A stretch of DNA of 64,000 nt. Origin: Desulfitibacter alkalitolerans DSM 16504 (GTDB taxonomy: Bacteria > Bacillota > DSM-16504 > Desulfitibacterales > Desulfitibacteraceae). Under the pieces are notes generated by a model. The model worked only from the letters and a program-made list of their open reading frames with translations, made no database searches and was not told the origin of the DNA. Position 1 is the first letter of the stretch; every line of letters begins with the position of its first letter. The stretch lies in contig NZ_KK211104.1 of the NCBI RefSeq assembly GCF_000620305.1, forward strand, positions 62,001-126,000, in the 5' to 3' direction. Positions 8,907-18,375 of this stretch are shown here, piece after piece. The position numbers and the translations under genes are program-made.

Positions 8907-9526
8907 TATTCTACAATCTCCATTACCTCATTTAAAGGCTTTCTAGGGCGAGCCTGGGGAACTTCCAAGGGAACCCCTACAGGAATAACTGCTGCCAGCT
9001 TCAATTCTTCTGGGACCCCTAAAAGCCCCTCAATTTCTCTTGCTGCTACATTGGGAGCAGTCATCCAGCAGGCACCATAGCCCATATCAGCTGCAGCTAG
9101 CAGGATATTCTGGATTGCCCCACCTATACTTTGGATACCTGGTTGAGCACTTAATCTAGCTATCTCATGAGGATCTATTTTGTGTCCAACAAGTTCCTCC
9201 ATAAAGCCCTGTGAGTGGCTGTAAAAGACATATATGACTACAGGGGCATTATTGAAAAAGGAGCTGTACCATCTCCACCCCTTTACAGACTCATTAATTT
9301 CATATTTTTCTACAATGGCATCAATTTTTTCCAGCACTGTTTTAGAAGCCTTGTCATTTATTTCTTTATTATATACTGCTTTAAAGAACCAGTTCTGGTT
9401 ATTATGAGCACTAGGTGCTAATGTCCCCATTCTAATTATCTCTCTAATGTCTTCCACTGGAATTGTATTTGACTTGAACTTGCGAATGCTTCTTCTTTCT
9501 TCAACCACTTTTTTAAAGTCCATCAT
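8906..9526 (-). CDS. Nitroreductase family flavoprotein
   Basis: The 206-residue protein has the nitroreductase fold: N-terminal VVEERRSIRKFKS for FMN phosphate binding, TLAPSAHNNQNW, the central GGAIQNILLAAADMGYGACW helix, and PVGVPLEVPQARPRKPL at the C-terminus. Such enzymes are FMN-dependent NAD(P)H oxidoreductases of broad substrate range. It has an AAAGGAGG ribosome site and is coupled to the downstream phosphatase gene. The physiological substrate cannot be inferred. Confidence 0.9.
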   Translation of the reverse strand: MMDFKKVVEERRSIRKFKSNTIPVEDIREIIRMGTLAPSAHNNQNWFFKAVYNKEINDKASKTVLEKIDAIVEKYEINESVKGWRWYSSFFNNAPVVIYVFYSHSQGFMEELVGHKIDPHEIARLSAQPGIQSIGGAIQNILLAAADMGYGACWMTAPNVAAREIEGLLGVPEELKLAAVIPVGVPLEVPQARPRKPLNEVMEIVE

Positions 9527-9648
9527 AAAAACCTCCTTTCAAATATTTTAGGACAAAGCTGGAAATATAGCAAGTTTTGAATATTTATAAGAGTTTAATT
9601 CAGAGTTGAATTCATGATAAAAGGCTTTCCATAAAACAAATAGAGTAG

Positions 9649-9654
9649 TATAAT
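9649..9654 (+). promoter_or_regulatory. -10 element of lepB promoter
   Basis: TATAAT lies 33 bases before the lepB start. The matching -35 (TTCCAT, 16-base spacer) is weak. Confidence 0.45.
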
Positions 9655-9686
9655 GTTTGCGTAACCCAAAGGAGGCAGCCTAATAA

Positions 9687-10214
9687 ATGGGAACTTTTAG
9701 AACACTGGTCAAAAAGATACTATTGAATGAAATTGTCCTGGCAATTATTTTTGCATTATTATTGAAGGCCTATGTAATGGACAGCCGCTATGTACCCAGC
9801 TCATCAATGCATCCTACCCTACAGATAAAGGACAGACTGCTTGTTAACAAGCTGAGTTATAAATTTGGTGAAATGCAAAGGGGCGATATTATAATATTTG
9901 AACCTCCCCCAAGTGTGGACTCCCAGTACGACTATGTTAAAAGATTAATTGCCATGCCAGGCGATATAGTAGAGGTAACTAATGGAGTACTGTATATCAA
10001 TGGTGAAGCTGTACAGGAAGATTATATTAATGAGCTTCCTAATTATGAATACCCTCCCACACAGGTTCCAGCAGACAGTCTTTTTGTGTTAGGGGATAAT
10101 AGAAACTATAGCTATGATAGTCATCTATGGTTAGATTGGTTGTCATTAGATGATGTTAAGGGCAAGGTATTCTTTAGATACTGGCCCCTAGATAGAATTG
10201 GAAGAATAGAATAG
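9687..10214 (+). CDS. lepB: Signal peptidase I
   Basis: The 175-residue enzyme is a type I signal peptidase of the Gram-positive kind: one N-terminal membrane segment (IVLAIIFALLLKAYVM), catalytic Ser in PSSSMHPTL, catalytic Lys in YVKRLIAMPGD, and the GDNRNYSYDS box. It cleaves signal peptides of exported proteins on the outer face of the membrane. Start chosen by AAAGGAGG. It stands alone between divergent and convergent neighbours. The gene ends with TAG. A hairpin follows. Confidence 0.95.
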   Translation: MGTFRTLVKKILLNEIVLAIIFALLLKAYVMDSRYVPSSSMHPTLQIKDRLLVNKLSYKFGEMQRGDIIIFEPPPSVDSQYDYVKRLIAMPGDIVEVTNGVLYINGEAVQEDYINELPNYEYPPTQVPADSLFVLGDNRNYSYDSHLWLDWLSLDDVKGKVFFRYWPLDRIGRIE

Positions 10215-10250
10215 ATTTTGAATAAGGAAATTAAGCAAGGAAAAAGAAAT

Positions 10251-10290
10251 AAGGGGTACCATACATCAAAGTATAGGCACCCCTTTTGTT
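10251..10290. terminator. Intrinsic terminator downstream of lepB
   Basis: AAGGGGT and ACCCCTT arms extend through CC/GG and ATA/TAT pairs with one mismatch, then TTTTGTTTT follows on the plus strand. It may also stop transcription of the small minus-strand gene at 10327. Confidence 0.75.
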
Positions 10291-10326
10291 TTATCTATTT
10301 GGTTTTAAGCTTTTTGTTAGTTGTTT

Positions 10327-10467
10327 TTAGTTGTTTTCTTCAGTAAGGTTAGTTCTTTCAATCACATTATGAGGGAACATATTATAGCCTGGATCCTTAC
10401 TTTGTCTCTGCACATAATAAACTAGAGCTGCAACAACACCTACACCAAAAACCACACCCCAAATCAT
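10327..10467 (-). CDS. Small single-membrane-span protein, 46 residues
   Basis: An ATG at 10467 with a GGAGGTG ribosome site opens a 46-codon frame. The product has a hydrophobic N-terminal helix (IWGVVFGVGVVAALVYYV) followed by a short basic-polar tail (QRQSKDPGYNMF). It looks like a genuine small membrane protein, transcribed upstream of nothing else on that strand before the lepB terminator. Its start is 30 bases downstream of the decarboxylase stop, so co-transcription with that gene is likely. Function unknown. Confidence 0.6.
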   Translation of the reverse strand: MIWGVVFGVGVVAALVYYVQRQSKDPGYNMFPHNVIERTNLTEENN

Positions 10468-10496
10468 TATGACACCTCCATTGGTTTCAAAATCTA

Positions 10497-11984
10497 TTAG
10501 CTTATCTGATCTCCTACCCTGGCAAGTGATAAGGCAGGCTTTAGCACCTTGATATAATTAATCTTTGGATCCTCAGTTCCCTGTAAATCTGCCTGTTCAT
10601 TTTTTAGGACCTGAACATAATCAATGGTTTCTTTACTAATATACTCACCAGGACACACTAAAGGTATTCCAGGGGGATAAGCCATTATCATTTCTGCACT
10701 AACCTCTCCTACAGCTTCAATAAGGGGAACCCTTTTTGTTTCGCTGTACATGGCATCCCTTGGTGAAACTGACACTGTTGGAATTGCTGGCCATGGCGGT
10801 ACATATTTAAGTATTTTTTCTAACTGTCTGCCCTCTGCAATTTCCCTGCAGGAGTTAATTAGATATTTAATTGTATATTCATCATCTGCAAGGGTTAGTA
10901 AAAATATCACATTATAAAGGTCAGCAAGCTCAACCTGAATCCTATAATCTCTCCTTAATATTCTTTCCATGTCATAGCCCGATAAACCAAGGCTTTTAAC
11001 ATTGATAGTCAGCTTGGTAATATCATATTTTTTGCAACCACAGGTTTCTTCTTCAGGTTCAAACAGCTTAATGCCTGGTATTTTGCACATTTCTTGTCTA
11101 GCCCATCTAGCTAGTTCCAGGGTTTTTCTTATTAGTTCGTCGCCTCTTAGTGCAATTTGCTTCCTTGCAACATCCAGGGATGACATTAACACATAGGAAG
11201 GACTGGTGGTCTGGGTAATATTGAGAACTGCCTTGACCCTTTGTGGACTGATTAACTTGCTTTTTATAAGCAGCATGGAGCTTTGAGTCATGGAGCCTAA
11301 AAGCTTATGTGTGGAGCTGGCAGCAATATCTGCTCCAGCCTGCATGGCTGATAATGGCAGCTCATCTGATAGATGGAGGTGAGCACCATGGGCTTCGTCC
11401 ACTAGAACTGGCACCCCATAGCTATGAGCTAGTTCAACTATTTCCTCTAACTTGGAAGCAGTACCATAGTAGTTTGGATTAATTATAAATATACCCTTTG
11501 CATCTGGATGTTGATCTAATGCAGCCTTTAAGGTTTCTACTGAAACACCTGTTGATATGCCATATTCTAGATCCATTTCTGGCCTTACATAAATGGGAAT
11601 AGCTCCACTGATAATCAAACCTCCAAAGGCTGATTTATGGGCATTTCTTGGTAGAATAATTTTATCACCTGGTTTGCAAACAGACATGATCATAGCCTGA
11701 ATACCATTTGTAGTTCCATTTACAAGAAAATAAGCCTTGTCAGCTCCAAAGGCTTTTGCGGCCAATTCTTCTGCTTCAGCAATAACTCCTGTTGGGTTAC
11801 AAATATTATCGGTATCCGGCAAGCATGTTAAATCTATACCCAGGGTATTTTTACCTACAAACTCACAAAACTCAGGTATTCCCCTGCCTTGTTTGTGACC
11901 TGGTACATGAAAAGGTATTGTATTGTCTGTCATGTATTTTTTTACTGCATCAAATACTGGAGTTTTTGACTGATGATTTAACAT
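10497..11984 (-). CDS. Orn/Lys/Arg decarboxylase family (PLP fold type I)
   Basis: The 495-residue protein matches the short, wing-less Firmicutes branch of Orn/Lys/Arg decarboxylases (SpeA/Cad-like). Landmarks are FHVPGHKQG near the N-terminus, NGTTNGIQAMI, the PLP Asp region VDEAHGAHLHLS and the Schiff-base Lys in SSTHKLLGSMTQ. The C-terminal domain has YPPGIPLVCPGE. It probably makes a polyamine precursor (agmatine or cadaverine). The ATG at 11984, behind AAAGGCGGTGAG, is preferred over the ATG ten codons upstream, which would put that Shine-Dalgarno inside the coding region. Confidence 0.9.
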   Translation of the reverse strand: MLNHQSKTPVFDAVKKYMTDNTIPFHVPGHKQGRGIPEFCEFVGKNTLGIDLTCLPDTDNICNPTGVIAEAEELAAKAFGADKAYFLVNGTTNGIQAMIMSVCKPGDKIILPRNAHKSAFGGLIISGAIPIYVRPEMDLEYGISTGVSVETLKAALDQHPDAKGIFIINPNYYGTASKLEEIVELAHSYGVPVLVDEAHGAHLHLSDELPLSAMQAGADIAASSTHKLLGSMTQSSMLLIKSKLISPQRVKAVLNITQTTSPSYVLMSSLDVARKQIALRGDELIRKTLELARWARQEMCKIPGIKLFEPEEETCGCKKYDITKLTINVKSLGLSGYDMERILRRDYRIQVELADLYNVIFLLTLADDEYTIKYLINSCREIAEGRQLEKILKYVPPWPAIPTVSVSPRDAMYSETKRVPLIEAVGEVSAEMIMAYPPGIPLVCPGEYISKETIDYVQVLKNEQADLQGTEDPKINYIKVLKPALSLARVGDQIS

Positions 11985-12147
11985 CGAGCTCACCGCCTTT
12001 CTCAATAAACACAATAACTTGCAATGATAATTAGAACATAATTATTGTCAAAGTTCAATATTAATTTTTTTATTTTTTAGCAAGATTGCATGGAAATTAT
12101 TGTAATTAAGGGGCCTCTAATTTACATATGGAATCAAAAAAGGAATC

Positions 12148-12169
12148 AAAAAACCTGGCATCAGCCAGG
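12148..12169 (-). terminator. Intrinsic terminator after the 134-residue protein gene
   Basis: CCTGGC-TGAT-GCCAGG followed by TTTTTT on the minus strand, 22 bases after the stop. Confidence 0.88.
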
Positions 12170-12190
12170 CCTTTTGTGTATGTTAAATTT

Positions 12191-12595
12191 TTAAATTACA
12201 TCATTATAAGTATAGAGTGTATATGTTTCTTCATGCTGATAGTCATGTCTATAGTTAATTTCATCAATTTCATGGACCAGAATAGCGTATTTTGCATCGG
12301 GATCAAAACTAGGAGGAATCTCTTTTCTATCTAAATAAGTAGATTTGTTATAGTCTAACTTCTCGAATTGAGTAACTTCACCTAGAATAACAGATTCAGG
12401 TCTGGTTGATGCTACGCCGATAACTCTCTTAATGTGTTCCCTGTCACCAGTCCAATCATATTTCATCTTTATATCCTCATTGGTCAATACCTTCTTTAAT
12501 TCCTCAGCACTCTGTACAACCTTCTTCTTTACATTAGCAGCCTGGCTGGCCTCCACTTCTTCAACTAACCTTTTAACATGGTCTAAATTTACCAT
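12191..12595 (-). CDS. Hypothetical protein, 134 residues
   Basis: Not recognised. The frame has a good AAAGGAGG ribosome site and its own terminator, so it is a real monocistronic gene. The product is soluble, charged and without a signal peptide. The N-terminal 45 residues look helical (HVKRLVEEVEASQAANVKKK). The C-terminal half is rich in acidic, Tyr and His residues (AILVHEIDEINYRHDYQHEE). It has no cysteine. It is flanked by a decarboxylase gene and argH. Confidence 0.65.
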   Translation of the reverse strand: MVNLDHVKRLVEEVEASQAANVKKKVVQSAEELKKVLTNEDIKMKYDWTGDREHIKRVIGVASTRPESVILGEVTQFEKLDYNKSTYLDRKEIPPSFDPDAKYAILVHEIDEINYRHDYQHEETYTLYTYNDVI

Positions 12596-12764
12596 TTTAA
12601 TTCCTCCTTTCTCATATTTGCCTTGCCTTTATGAAAAAGTACCATGTTATACTGTACCTTTACATTTTTGCGTTCATCCATGTTTGTATTTCTGCATACA
12701 ATTATTCTGTAATTCTATTTTATTCAGACTTAAGCTTTTTGTCAATAGTTTTGGAGGAATTAAT

Positions 12765-14141
12765 TTAAATTTCATTTAATAATTTCCTTGCAGTATTTAT
12801 ATGTGCTGCCACCTGCTCAGGGGCTGGCCCCCCTGCAACATTTCTTTTTGCCACGACATTTTCAATATTTACCTTTTCAAAAATATCATTTTCAATTGCT
12901 GGGGAAAAATCTTTATATTCTTCCAGACTTAACCCTTCTAAATCTATTCCCTTACTAATGCAATATGCAACCAGTTCACCAACAATCTTGTGGGCCTCTC
13001 TAAAGGGTACTCCCTTGGTAACAAGATAATCAGCCACATCTGTAGCACCTCCAAAGCCTCCCCTTGCCCCTTCCTTCATTATCCTTTCTTTTACTGTGAT
13101 GGTAGCAAGCATTGGGGTAAAGGTAATCAGGCATCCCTTTACGGTATCAATTGTATCGAATAAGCTTTCCTTGTCCTCCTGCATATCCTTATTGTAGGCT
13201 AATGGCAAACCCTTCATTACTGTAAGTATGGTCACCAGATTTCCATAGACCCTGCCGGTCTTGCCGCGAACAAGCTCAGCTACATCAGGGTTTTTCTTCT
13301 GGGGCATGATGCTGCTGCCTGTGCTAAAGGCATCATCCATTTCTATAAACCTGAACTCATCACTGGACCAGATAATAAGCTCCTCACAAAATCTGCTTAA
13401 ATGCATCATGAGAATAGCTGCCGCACTATTAAATTCTATTATGAAATCCCTGTCACTAACAGCGTCCATACTGTTACGCGTGATTTTCTCGAAGCCTAAC
13501 TCTTCTTTAACCATATTCCTATCCAGGGGAAATGTGGTGCCTGCAAGGGCTCCGGAACCCAGGGGCATCATATCGGTTCTTTTATGTGCATCCTTGAACC
13601 TGTGAATATCTCTATAAAACATTTCCCAGTAAGCCATACAATGATGGGCAAAGGTTACTGGCTGGGCTTTCTGCAGATGGGTGTATCCTGGCATGATGGT
13701 ATTTATATACTTTTGGGCCAGATCCAATAGTGTTTTTTCTAACTTGACAAGCAGCTGGATTATGTAAACTATTTCCTCTTTTAGATAGAGCCTTACATCC
13801 AATGCCACTTGATCATTTCTGCTGCGCCCAGTATGGAGTTTCTTGCCAACATCCCCGATTTTTTGGATTAAAAGGGTTTCCACATTCATATGGATATCCT
13901 CTGCATCCTGGGAGAATTCAAGCTTGCCTTCTTCTAACTCCTTTAATATAGCTTCTAATCCGCTGATAATTTGTTCAGCCTCATATGTTGAAATTATTCC
14001 ACATTTTCCAAGCATCCTGGCATGGGCAATACTACCCCTTATATCCTGTTTATACAATCTCTTATCAAAGGAAATTGATGAGTGAAAGTCTTCCACAAGC
14101 TTATCTGTCTCTTTAGAAAAACGACCGCCCCATAGTTTCAT
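12765..14141 (-). CDS. argH: Argininosuccinate lyase
   Basis: The 458-residue enzyme cleaves argininosuccinate to arginine and fumarate, the last step of arginine synthesis. The fumarase/aspartase-superfamily signature [11 protein letters not shown] is present, together with [13 protein letters not shown] and [18 protein letters not shown]. The start at 14141 ([13 protein letters not shown]) is set by GGAGG six bases upstream; an in-frame ATG 24 codons earlier adds a non-family extension. argG is not adjacent. No T-box or ARG-box could be recognised in the 270 bases upstream. Confidence 0.96.
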   Translation of the reverse strand: MKLWGGRFSKETDKLVEDFHSSISFDKRLYKQDIRGSIAHARMLGKCGIISTYEAEQIISGLEAILKELEEGKLEFSQDAEDIHMNVETLLIQKIGDVGKKLHTGRSRNDQVALDVRLYLKEEIVYIIQLLVKLEKTLLDLAQKYINTIMPGYTHLQKAQPVTFAHHCMAYWEMFYRDIHRFKDAHKRTDMMPLGSGALAGTTFPLDRNMVKEELGFEKITRNSMDAVSDRDFIIEFNSAAAILMMHLSRFCEELIIWSSDEFRFIEMDDAFSTGSSIMPQKKNPDVAELVRGKTGRVYGNLVTILTVMKGLPLAYNKDMQEDKESLFDTIDTVKGCLITFTPMLATITVKERIMKEGARGGFGGATDVADYLVTKGVPFREAHKIVGELVAYCISKGIDLEGLSLEEYKDFSPAIENDIFEKVNIENVVAKRNVAGGPAPEQVAAHINTARKLLNEI

Positions 14142-14343
14142 GCTTATTCCTCCAAGGTTTTTGCAAATTATTTTAAAATGCTTGTTTATACTTTGCTTAT
14201 ATTTTGGTATCACTTTCTAAATTATACACCAAGGCATATTTTTTTTCAGGGATTTTAGTTTTAAATATATTTAAAATTTTTTGGTCTCAAAATTTTTCTT
14301 AATTACTTTTTCTTTCATTGACATTACATAGCACAATGTTTTG

Positions 14344-14373
14344 TTGGCAAAATCGAGCGATATTTTATATAAT
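14344..14373 (+). promoter_or_regulatory. Sigma-A promoter of Phd/PIN toxin-antitoxin operon
   Basis: TTGGCA and TATAAT are separated by 18 bases, 38 bases before the antitoxin start. The surrounding ATATTTTATATAATAT is nearly symmetric, as expected if the antitoxin autoregulates here. Confidence 0.7.
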
Positions 14374-14410
14374 ATTAGTGTAACAAATGTAAAAAAAGGA
14401 GGCTTTTAGC

Positions 14411-14629
14411 ATGATAATTACTGCTACAGAGTTTAAAACAAATATGGGTAAATATCTTCAATTGGCGAAAACACATGATATAATTATCACTAAGAATAAT
14501 AAGCCCATTGTCAAGCTGACAAACTTACGTGAAGATAAACTTGAGCTTCTTGAGGGACTTGTCGGCCTCATTGAAGACGATGGTTATACACTGGATGATG
14601 CTAAAAAGGATAGGTTATCCAGACAATGA
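14411..14629 (+). CDS. Type II antitoxin, Phd/YefM family
   Basis: This 72-residue protein has the Phd/YefM N-terminal DNA-binding fold (MIITATEFKTNMGKYLQLA, then DIIITKNNKPIVKLTNL) and a short C-terminal arm for toxin binding. It should neutralise the PIN toxin encoded next and repress their shared promoter. It has an AAAGGAGG ribosome site. Its TGA overlaps the toxin ATG by four bases (ATGA). The N-terminal 40 residues resemble those of the Phd-Uma2 fusion at 30356, which suggests related antitoxin modules in this genome. Confidence 0.88.
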   Translation: MIITATEFKTNMGKYLQLAKTHDIIITKNNKPIVKLTNLREDKLELLEGLVGLIEDDGYTLDDAKKDRLSRQ

Positions 14630-15048
14630 GAATATTAATTGATACAAATATAGTTCTTGATGTTTTATTACACCGCACTGATTTTTTTAATGCATCCTAT
14701 GATGTGTTAAAGCTGTCCGCCCTTGGTAAAGCTGAAGTGCTTATTACCGCCAATAGTATTACAGACATTTATTACATCATGCATCGCGCAAACAAAGATC
14801 CAATAAAATCTAAAGATGCAATCGTTCAATTGCTAGGTCTGGTCAATATTGCAGATGTTCTTGCATCTGATGTTATGAATACATTATCAAGCAAAATAAC
14901 AGATTTCGAAGACGCCCTTATTGGGGCAATCGCCAAAAGAGTAAAGGCCAATTATATTGTTACCCGAAATACAAAGGACTTCAATAATTCTCCCATACCT
15001 GCCATGGATCCGAAAGACTTTCTCACGCAATTTGACAGTAGGGAGTAA
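14626..15048 (+). CDS. PIN-domain ribonuclease toxin (VapC-like)
   Basis: The 140-residue protein is a PIN-domain nuclease with the expected acidic sites: Asp6 in MRILIDTNIVLDVL, the acidic residue in TANSITDIYYIM, Asp in TDFEDALIGA, and VTRNTKDF near the end. Such toxins cut tRNA or rRNA when the antitoxin is lost. It is coupled to the Phd-type antitoxin by a four-base overlap. It converges on asnB with an 11-base gap and no visible terminator. Confidence 0.88.
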   Translation: MRILIDTNIVLDVLLHRTDFFNASYDVLKLSALGKAEVLITANSITDIYYIMHRANKDPIKSKDAIVQLLGLVNIADVLASDVMNTLSSKITDFEDALIGAIAKRVKANYIVTRNTKDFNNSPIPAMDPKDFLTQFDSRE

Positions 15049-15059
15049 TCATCATCCTA

Positions 15060-16910
15060 TCACACTATTTGTATTTTGTAGGCTTTTAGCCAGGAATTAA
15101 TCTGGTACAAATATGCATAAAACTGAGCTTCACCCATCAACTGACCAAACCAGGGGAGCCCAAAATCTTTTTGGCTGTTCTTTAGCATGTTGTTGACTAA
15201 AACCACATCAATTAAGGGAAGTATGGGTGAATTCTTGTCAGTAAGAATATTTTTAACCAGGTTTTTTGTAGCCTGTAAATACTGGGGATTGTGGGTCTTT
15301 GGATATGGACTCTTTTTTCTCCATAAAACATCATCTGGGAGAATACCTACAAGGGCTTCTCTAAGCAGTCCCTTTTCTCTGCCCTTGAGCTGCTTAACAT
15401 CCCATGGAATATTCCATGCATACTCTACAAGCCTGTGGTCACAGAAGGGTACCCTTACCTCAAGACCAACGGCCATACTCATCCTATCCTTTCTATCAAG
15501 CAAAGTAGGCATCCATCTGGTAAGGGTTAAATAAAGTATTTCTTTAATACGTGCTTCTCCTGCACCTTCACCTGGTAATTTCGGCACCTCAGATAGGGCT
15601 TCCTGGTATCTGTCCTGTATATATTGTCTTGGGTTAAGCTGCTTTTGCAGGTCGTGGGAGAGAACCTTCTCTCTAATATCAATATTGGTTGACCAGGGAA
15701 ATGTTCCTGAATTAATAAGATTCTCTCTATGAAACCAGGGATAACCGCCAAATATCTCGTCAGCACACTCTCCTGACAAGGCAACAGTTGCACCTTTTTT
15801 GATCTGTTGGCAAAAAAGTAAAAGAGATGCATCAACATCTGCCATACCAGGTAGATCCCTTGCATGGACTGCTAAATCTAAGGCTTTTATTTGTTCCATG
15901 GTATCCAGGTTTATATAATGATGCTTGGTGTTTAAGTATTCCGCCATTACTTTTATCCAGGGATTGTCTGGATCAGGATGAAAATCATTTGACTTAAAAT
16001 GAATATCATTATCAACAAAATCAACTGAATAAGTATGGATGGGTCCATTCCCCTGCATCTTAAGCTCTTGAGCTGCCACTGCTGTAATTGCACTTGAATC
16101 TACTCCTCCTGATAGCAGAGTGCATACAGGAACATCAGCCACCAGCTGTCTGCTAACTGCATCACAAAAAAGATATCTTACCTTTTCTAATGTTTTTCTT
16201 AAATCATCTTCATGATGACGACTTTCTAAAGCCCAGTATTTTCCTGTCTTTAGGCCATTTCGGTTTAGTATTAAATAGTGACCTGGTTTTACCTCTGATA
16301 TTTGCTTAAACACTCCATGCCCTGGAGTTCTAGCCGGACCTAAGGCAAGGATTTCCGCCAGGCCTTCTAGGTTTATCTTTGGCTCAACATAGGGATTAGC
16401 TAACAGGGCTTTTTGTTCTGAGGCAAAGATAAATCTATTGTTTTGATAGGTGTAAAACAGGGGCTTTACTCCAATTCTATCCCTTGCTAGATATAGTGTT
16501 TCGTCTCCATCATCCCAGATAGCAAAGGCAAAAATCCCGTTATAGTGTTCAACACAAGCAGGACCCCATTCCAGGTATCCCACTAACACCACCTCTGTAT
16601 CAGATCTTGTGTAAAAGTTATGTCCTCTTGCCTGTAGTTCTTGACGCACTTCATCTGTATTGTATAATTCGCCGTTATATACTATTACATAATCTCTGTT
16701 GCCTACCCGGCGTACCATTGGCTGCAGGCCACCCTCAGGGTCAACCACTATAAGTCTCCTGTGGACCAGGGATGCCCTTTGTGAAACCCACATCCCATCT
16801 GCATCAGGACCCCTATGTGTCAGTTCTTCCATCATCCTCTTAGCCTGCTTTTTTCTGTCCCCTCTGGTCAAATCATTCTCCCAATCTATCCACCCTGCTA
16901 TTCCACACAT
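15060..16910 (-). CDS. asnB: Asparagine synthase (glutamine-hydrolysing)
   Basis: The 616-residue enzyme makes asparagine from aspartate using glutamine and ATP. The N-terminal Ntn glutaminase domain starts MCGIAGW, so Cys2 is the nucleophile; this fixes the start at the ATG at 16910, three codons inside a TTG-opened frame. The synthetase domain has the PP-loop LLSGGVDSSAITA and SGECADEIFGGYPWF. Length is normal for AsnB. The upstream region carries two 16-base direct repeats, possible operator sites. Confidence 0.95.
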   Translation of the reverse strand: MCGIAGWIDWENDLTRGDRKKQAKRMMEELTHRGPDADGMWVSQRASLVHRRLIVVDPEGGLQPMVRRVGNRDYVIVYNGELYNTDEVRQELQARGHNFYTRSDTEVVLVGYLEWGPACVEHYNGIFAFAIWDDGDETLYLARDRIGVKPLFYTYQNNRFIFASEQKALLANPYVEPKINLEGLAEILALGPARTPGHGVFKQISEVKPGHYLILNRNGLKTGKYWALESRHHEDDLRKTLEKVRYLFCDAVSRQLVADVPVCTLLSGGVDSSAITAVAAQELKMQGNGPIHTYSVDFVDNDIHFKSNDFHPDPDNPWIKVMAEYLNTKHHYINLDTMEQIKALDLAVHARDLPGMADVDASLLLFCQQIKKGATVALSGECADEIFGGYPWFHRENLINSGTFPWSTNIDIREKVLSHDLQKQLNPRQYIQDRYQEALSEVPKLPGEGAGEARIKEILYLTLTRWMPTLLDRKDRMSMAVGLEVRVPFCDHRLVEYAWNIPWDVKQLKGREKGLLREALVGILPDDVLWRKKSPYPKTHNPQYLQATKNLVKNILTDKNSPILPLIDVVLVNNMLKNSQKDFGLPWFGQLMGEAQFYAYLYQINSWLKAYKIQIV

Positions 16911-16999
16911 TTCCTTCAACCTCCTTGAAAACGATTTTCTTTATCAGCAATATCATATGCAAGGAGAAACTTTAGGTGCTTGTACATGCTGCATTTATT

Positions 17000-17036
17000 A
17001 AACAGGAAATGCATCAATTAAAACAGGAAATGCATC
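17000..17036. repeat. Two 16-base direct repeats upstream of asnB
   Basis: AAACAGGAAATGCATC occurs at 17000-17015 and 17021-17036, a 21-base period, equal to two helical turns. The pair lies 90-126 bases before the asnB start. It is more like a tandem regulator site than a CRISPR, since there are only two copies and a five-base spacer. Confidence 0.6.
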
Positions 17037-17075
17037 CAAAATGTCAATTTGTCAAGCCTGACCCTTGTTAGTTGG

Positions 17076-18356
17076 TTAATATTTAATTTTGCGTCTGGCT
17101 TCCCTGTTTAGATTGGGTAATTTTTCTGCAAACATTTCATCCCACATTTCCTGGTATTCCAAATAAACCAGTTTATATCTCTTCTTTAGACGTGCCAGAC
17201 CCTCTGCAAAGCCTTCATCATCAAAGCCAAAATCTTCATGTATTGTATCGGGCACAGAAGCTGAGAATTCCAGATAGGCTTGGAAGCTATGTTCCTTAAG
17301 ATATGTTTCAAGAGCTGCTATGTAGACGAGAGGAAATAACTCTTCATCTTTGTGGATCATGTCAATTTCATTTCTAAGAGCCATCTTTTTTTGTAAAAGA
17401 GAAAATTCCTTTTTAAGTACACTATCATTAGGCTGTAAAAGCCTGAGTAGTTCCATGAATATAGAGGCAGTTTTATAATTATGAACTCCCATGTTGCCTT
17501 CATATTCAAATAATATAGAATCTATTACAAACTCCCTTTCCTCTTCATCCATCTTTAAACTTTTTAAGTATTTTTTGGTCTGAGAAAGGACCTTGCCTTT
17601 AAAATTCCACTTACCGCTATAAGCCATGGCATCAATCCAGTTCAAGTAGTAAACAATATCCTCAGGCTCCTGCTTATCATTTGGTAAAGAATCAATTTTT
17701 GCTTGTGCCATTTCCCAGAGATTCTGCAGCATATCAAGCTCCAGATAAACATTACGAAACAATACATAATAATCATGGACATGGTGAGGATGCAATGCAT
17801 GTATCTCATGCAGCACCGACAAGGCTTCTTCATACTCTTCTCCATCAACAAGGATGCGAGTTTTTCCCAGTAAGACGTATATTTTATAATCCTCTGGTGC
17901 AGTTTCATATGCCCTGTCAAGATACAGGTTAAAATCAGCAGTCTTTTCTAGCTCATAAGAAATATATGCCAGGGTTAACATAACCTGGACACTTGTGCTG
18001 TCAATTTTTAAAGCATCTTCAAAGCACTGCAATGCCTTGTCCATTTGCCCCTTTTCCAGATAATAGTTGCCCTTATCAATAATCTTATCTATTTTGCCTC
18101 CATATTTGCGTGCAAAATCATATTCACTTCGCTTTTGGGGGCTTTTTAATGTTTCATAAGCCATACGAATCTTCTGGAATTCCTCTGGATGGGTTTCAGG
18201 AGGAAATGCTTTAACACCTTCTATATACTTTTCTTTAATCTTTTTTTGAGAAGCATTAGCAGTTGTTCCTAGTATTTTGTAATAATTTTCCATGGTGTGC
18301 TGAGGTTTTTTCTTTTTTTTCGCAGCATCTGGGTTTCTCCATGTATTGTCAAACAT
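17076..18356 (-). CDS. J-domain/TPR co-chaperone with non-canonical J motif
   Basis: The 426-residue protein has a J-like domain at about residues 22-80 (YYKILGTTANASQKKIKEKY, then EEFQKIRMAYETLKSPQKR) followed by helical TPR-like repeats (DKALQCFEDALKIDSTSVQ and others) through to about residue 230 and a further helical region. The HPD tripeptide that J proteins use to stimulate Hsp70 is absent: the aligned place reads FPP. It follows the DnaK-like gene by 19 bases and closes a GrpE-DnaK-J operon. It probably delivers substrates to, or scaffolds, that Hsp70. Confidence 0.82.
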   Translation of the reverse strand: MFDNTWRNPDAAKKKKKPQHTMENYYKILGTTANASQKKIKEKYIEGVKAFPPETHPEEFQKIRMAYETLKSPQKRSEYDFARKYGGKIDKIIDKGNYYLEKGQMDKALQCFEDALKIDSTSVQVMLTLAYISYELEKTADFNLYLDRAYETAPEDYKIYVLLGKTRILVDGEEYEEALSVLHEIHALHPHHVHDYYVLFRNVYLELDMLQNLWEMAQAKIDSLPNDKQEPEDIVYYLNWIDAMAYSGKWNFKGKVLSQTKKYLKSLKMDEEEREFVIDSILFEYEGNMGVHNYKTASIFMELLRLLQPNDSVLKKEFSLLQKKMALRNEIDMIHKDEELFPLVYIAALETYLKEHSFQAYLEFSASVPDTIHEDFGFDDEGFAEGLARLKKRYKLVYLEYQEMWDEMFAEKLPNLNREARRKIKY

Positions 18357-18375
18357 TCCTTACTAACCACCCTTC

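Noticed and set aside
14142-14410. T-box or other riboswitch before argH
   Set aside because: The region is AT-rich, has no T-box sequence or conserved stems, and a promoter for the divergent toxin-antitoxin pair occupies part of it.
17000-17036. Possible CRISPR repeats
   Set aside because: Only two copies, a five-base spacer and no cas gene nearby.
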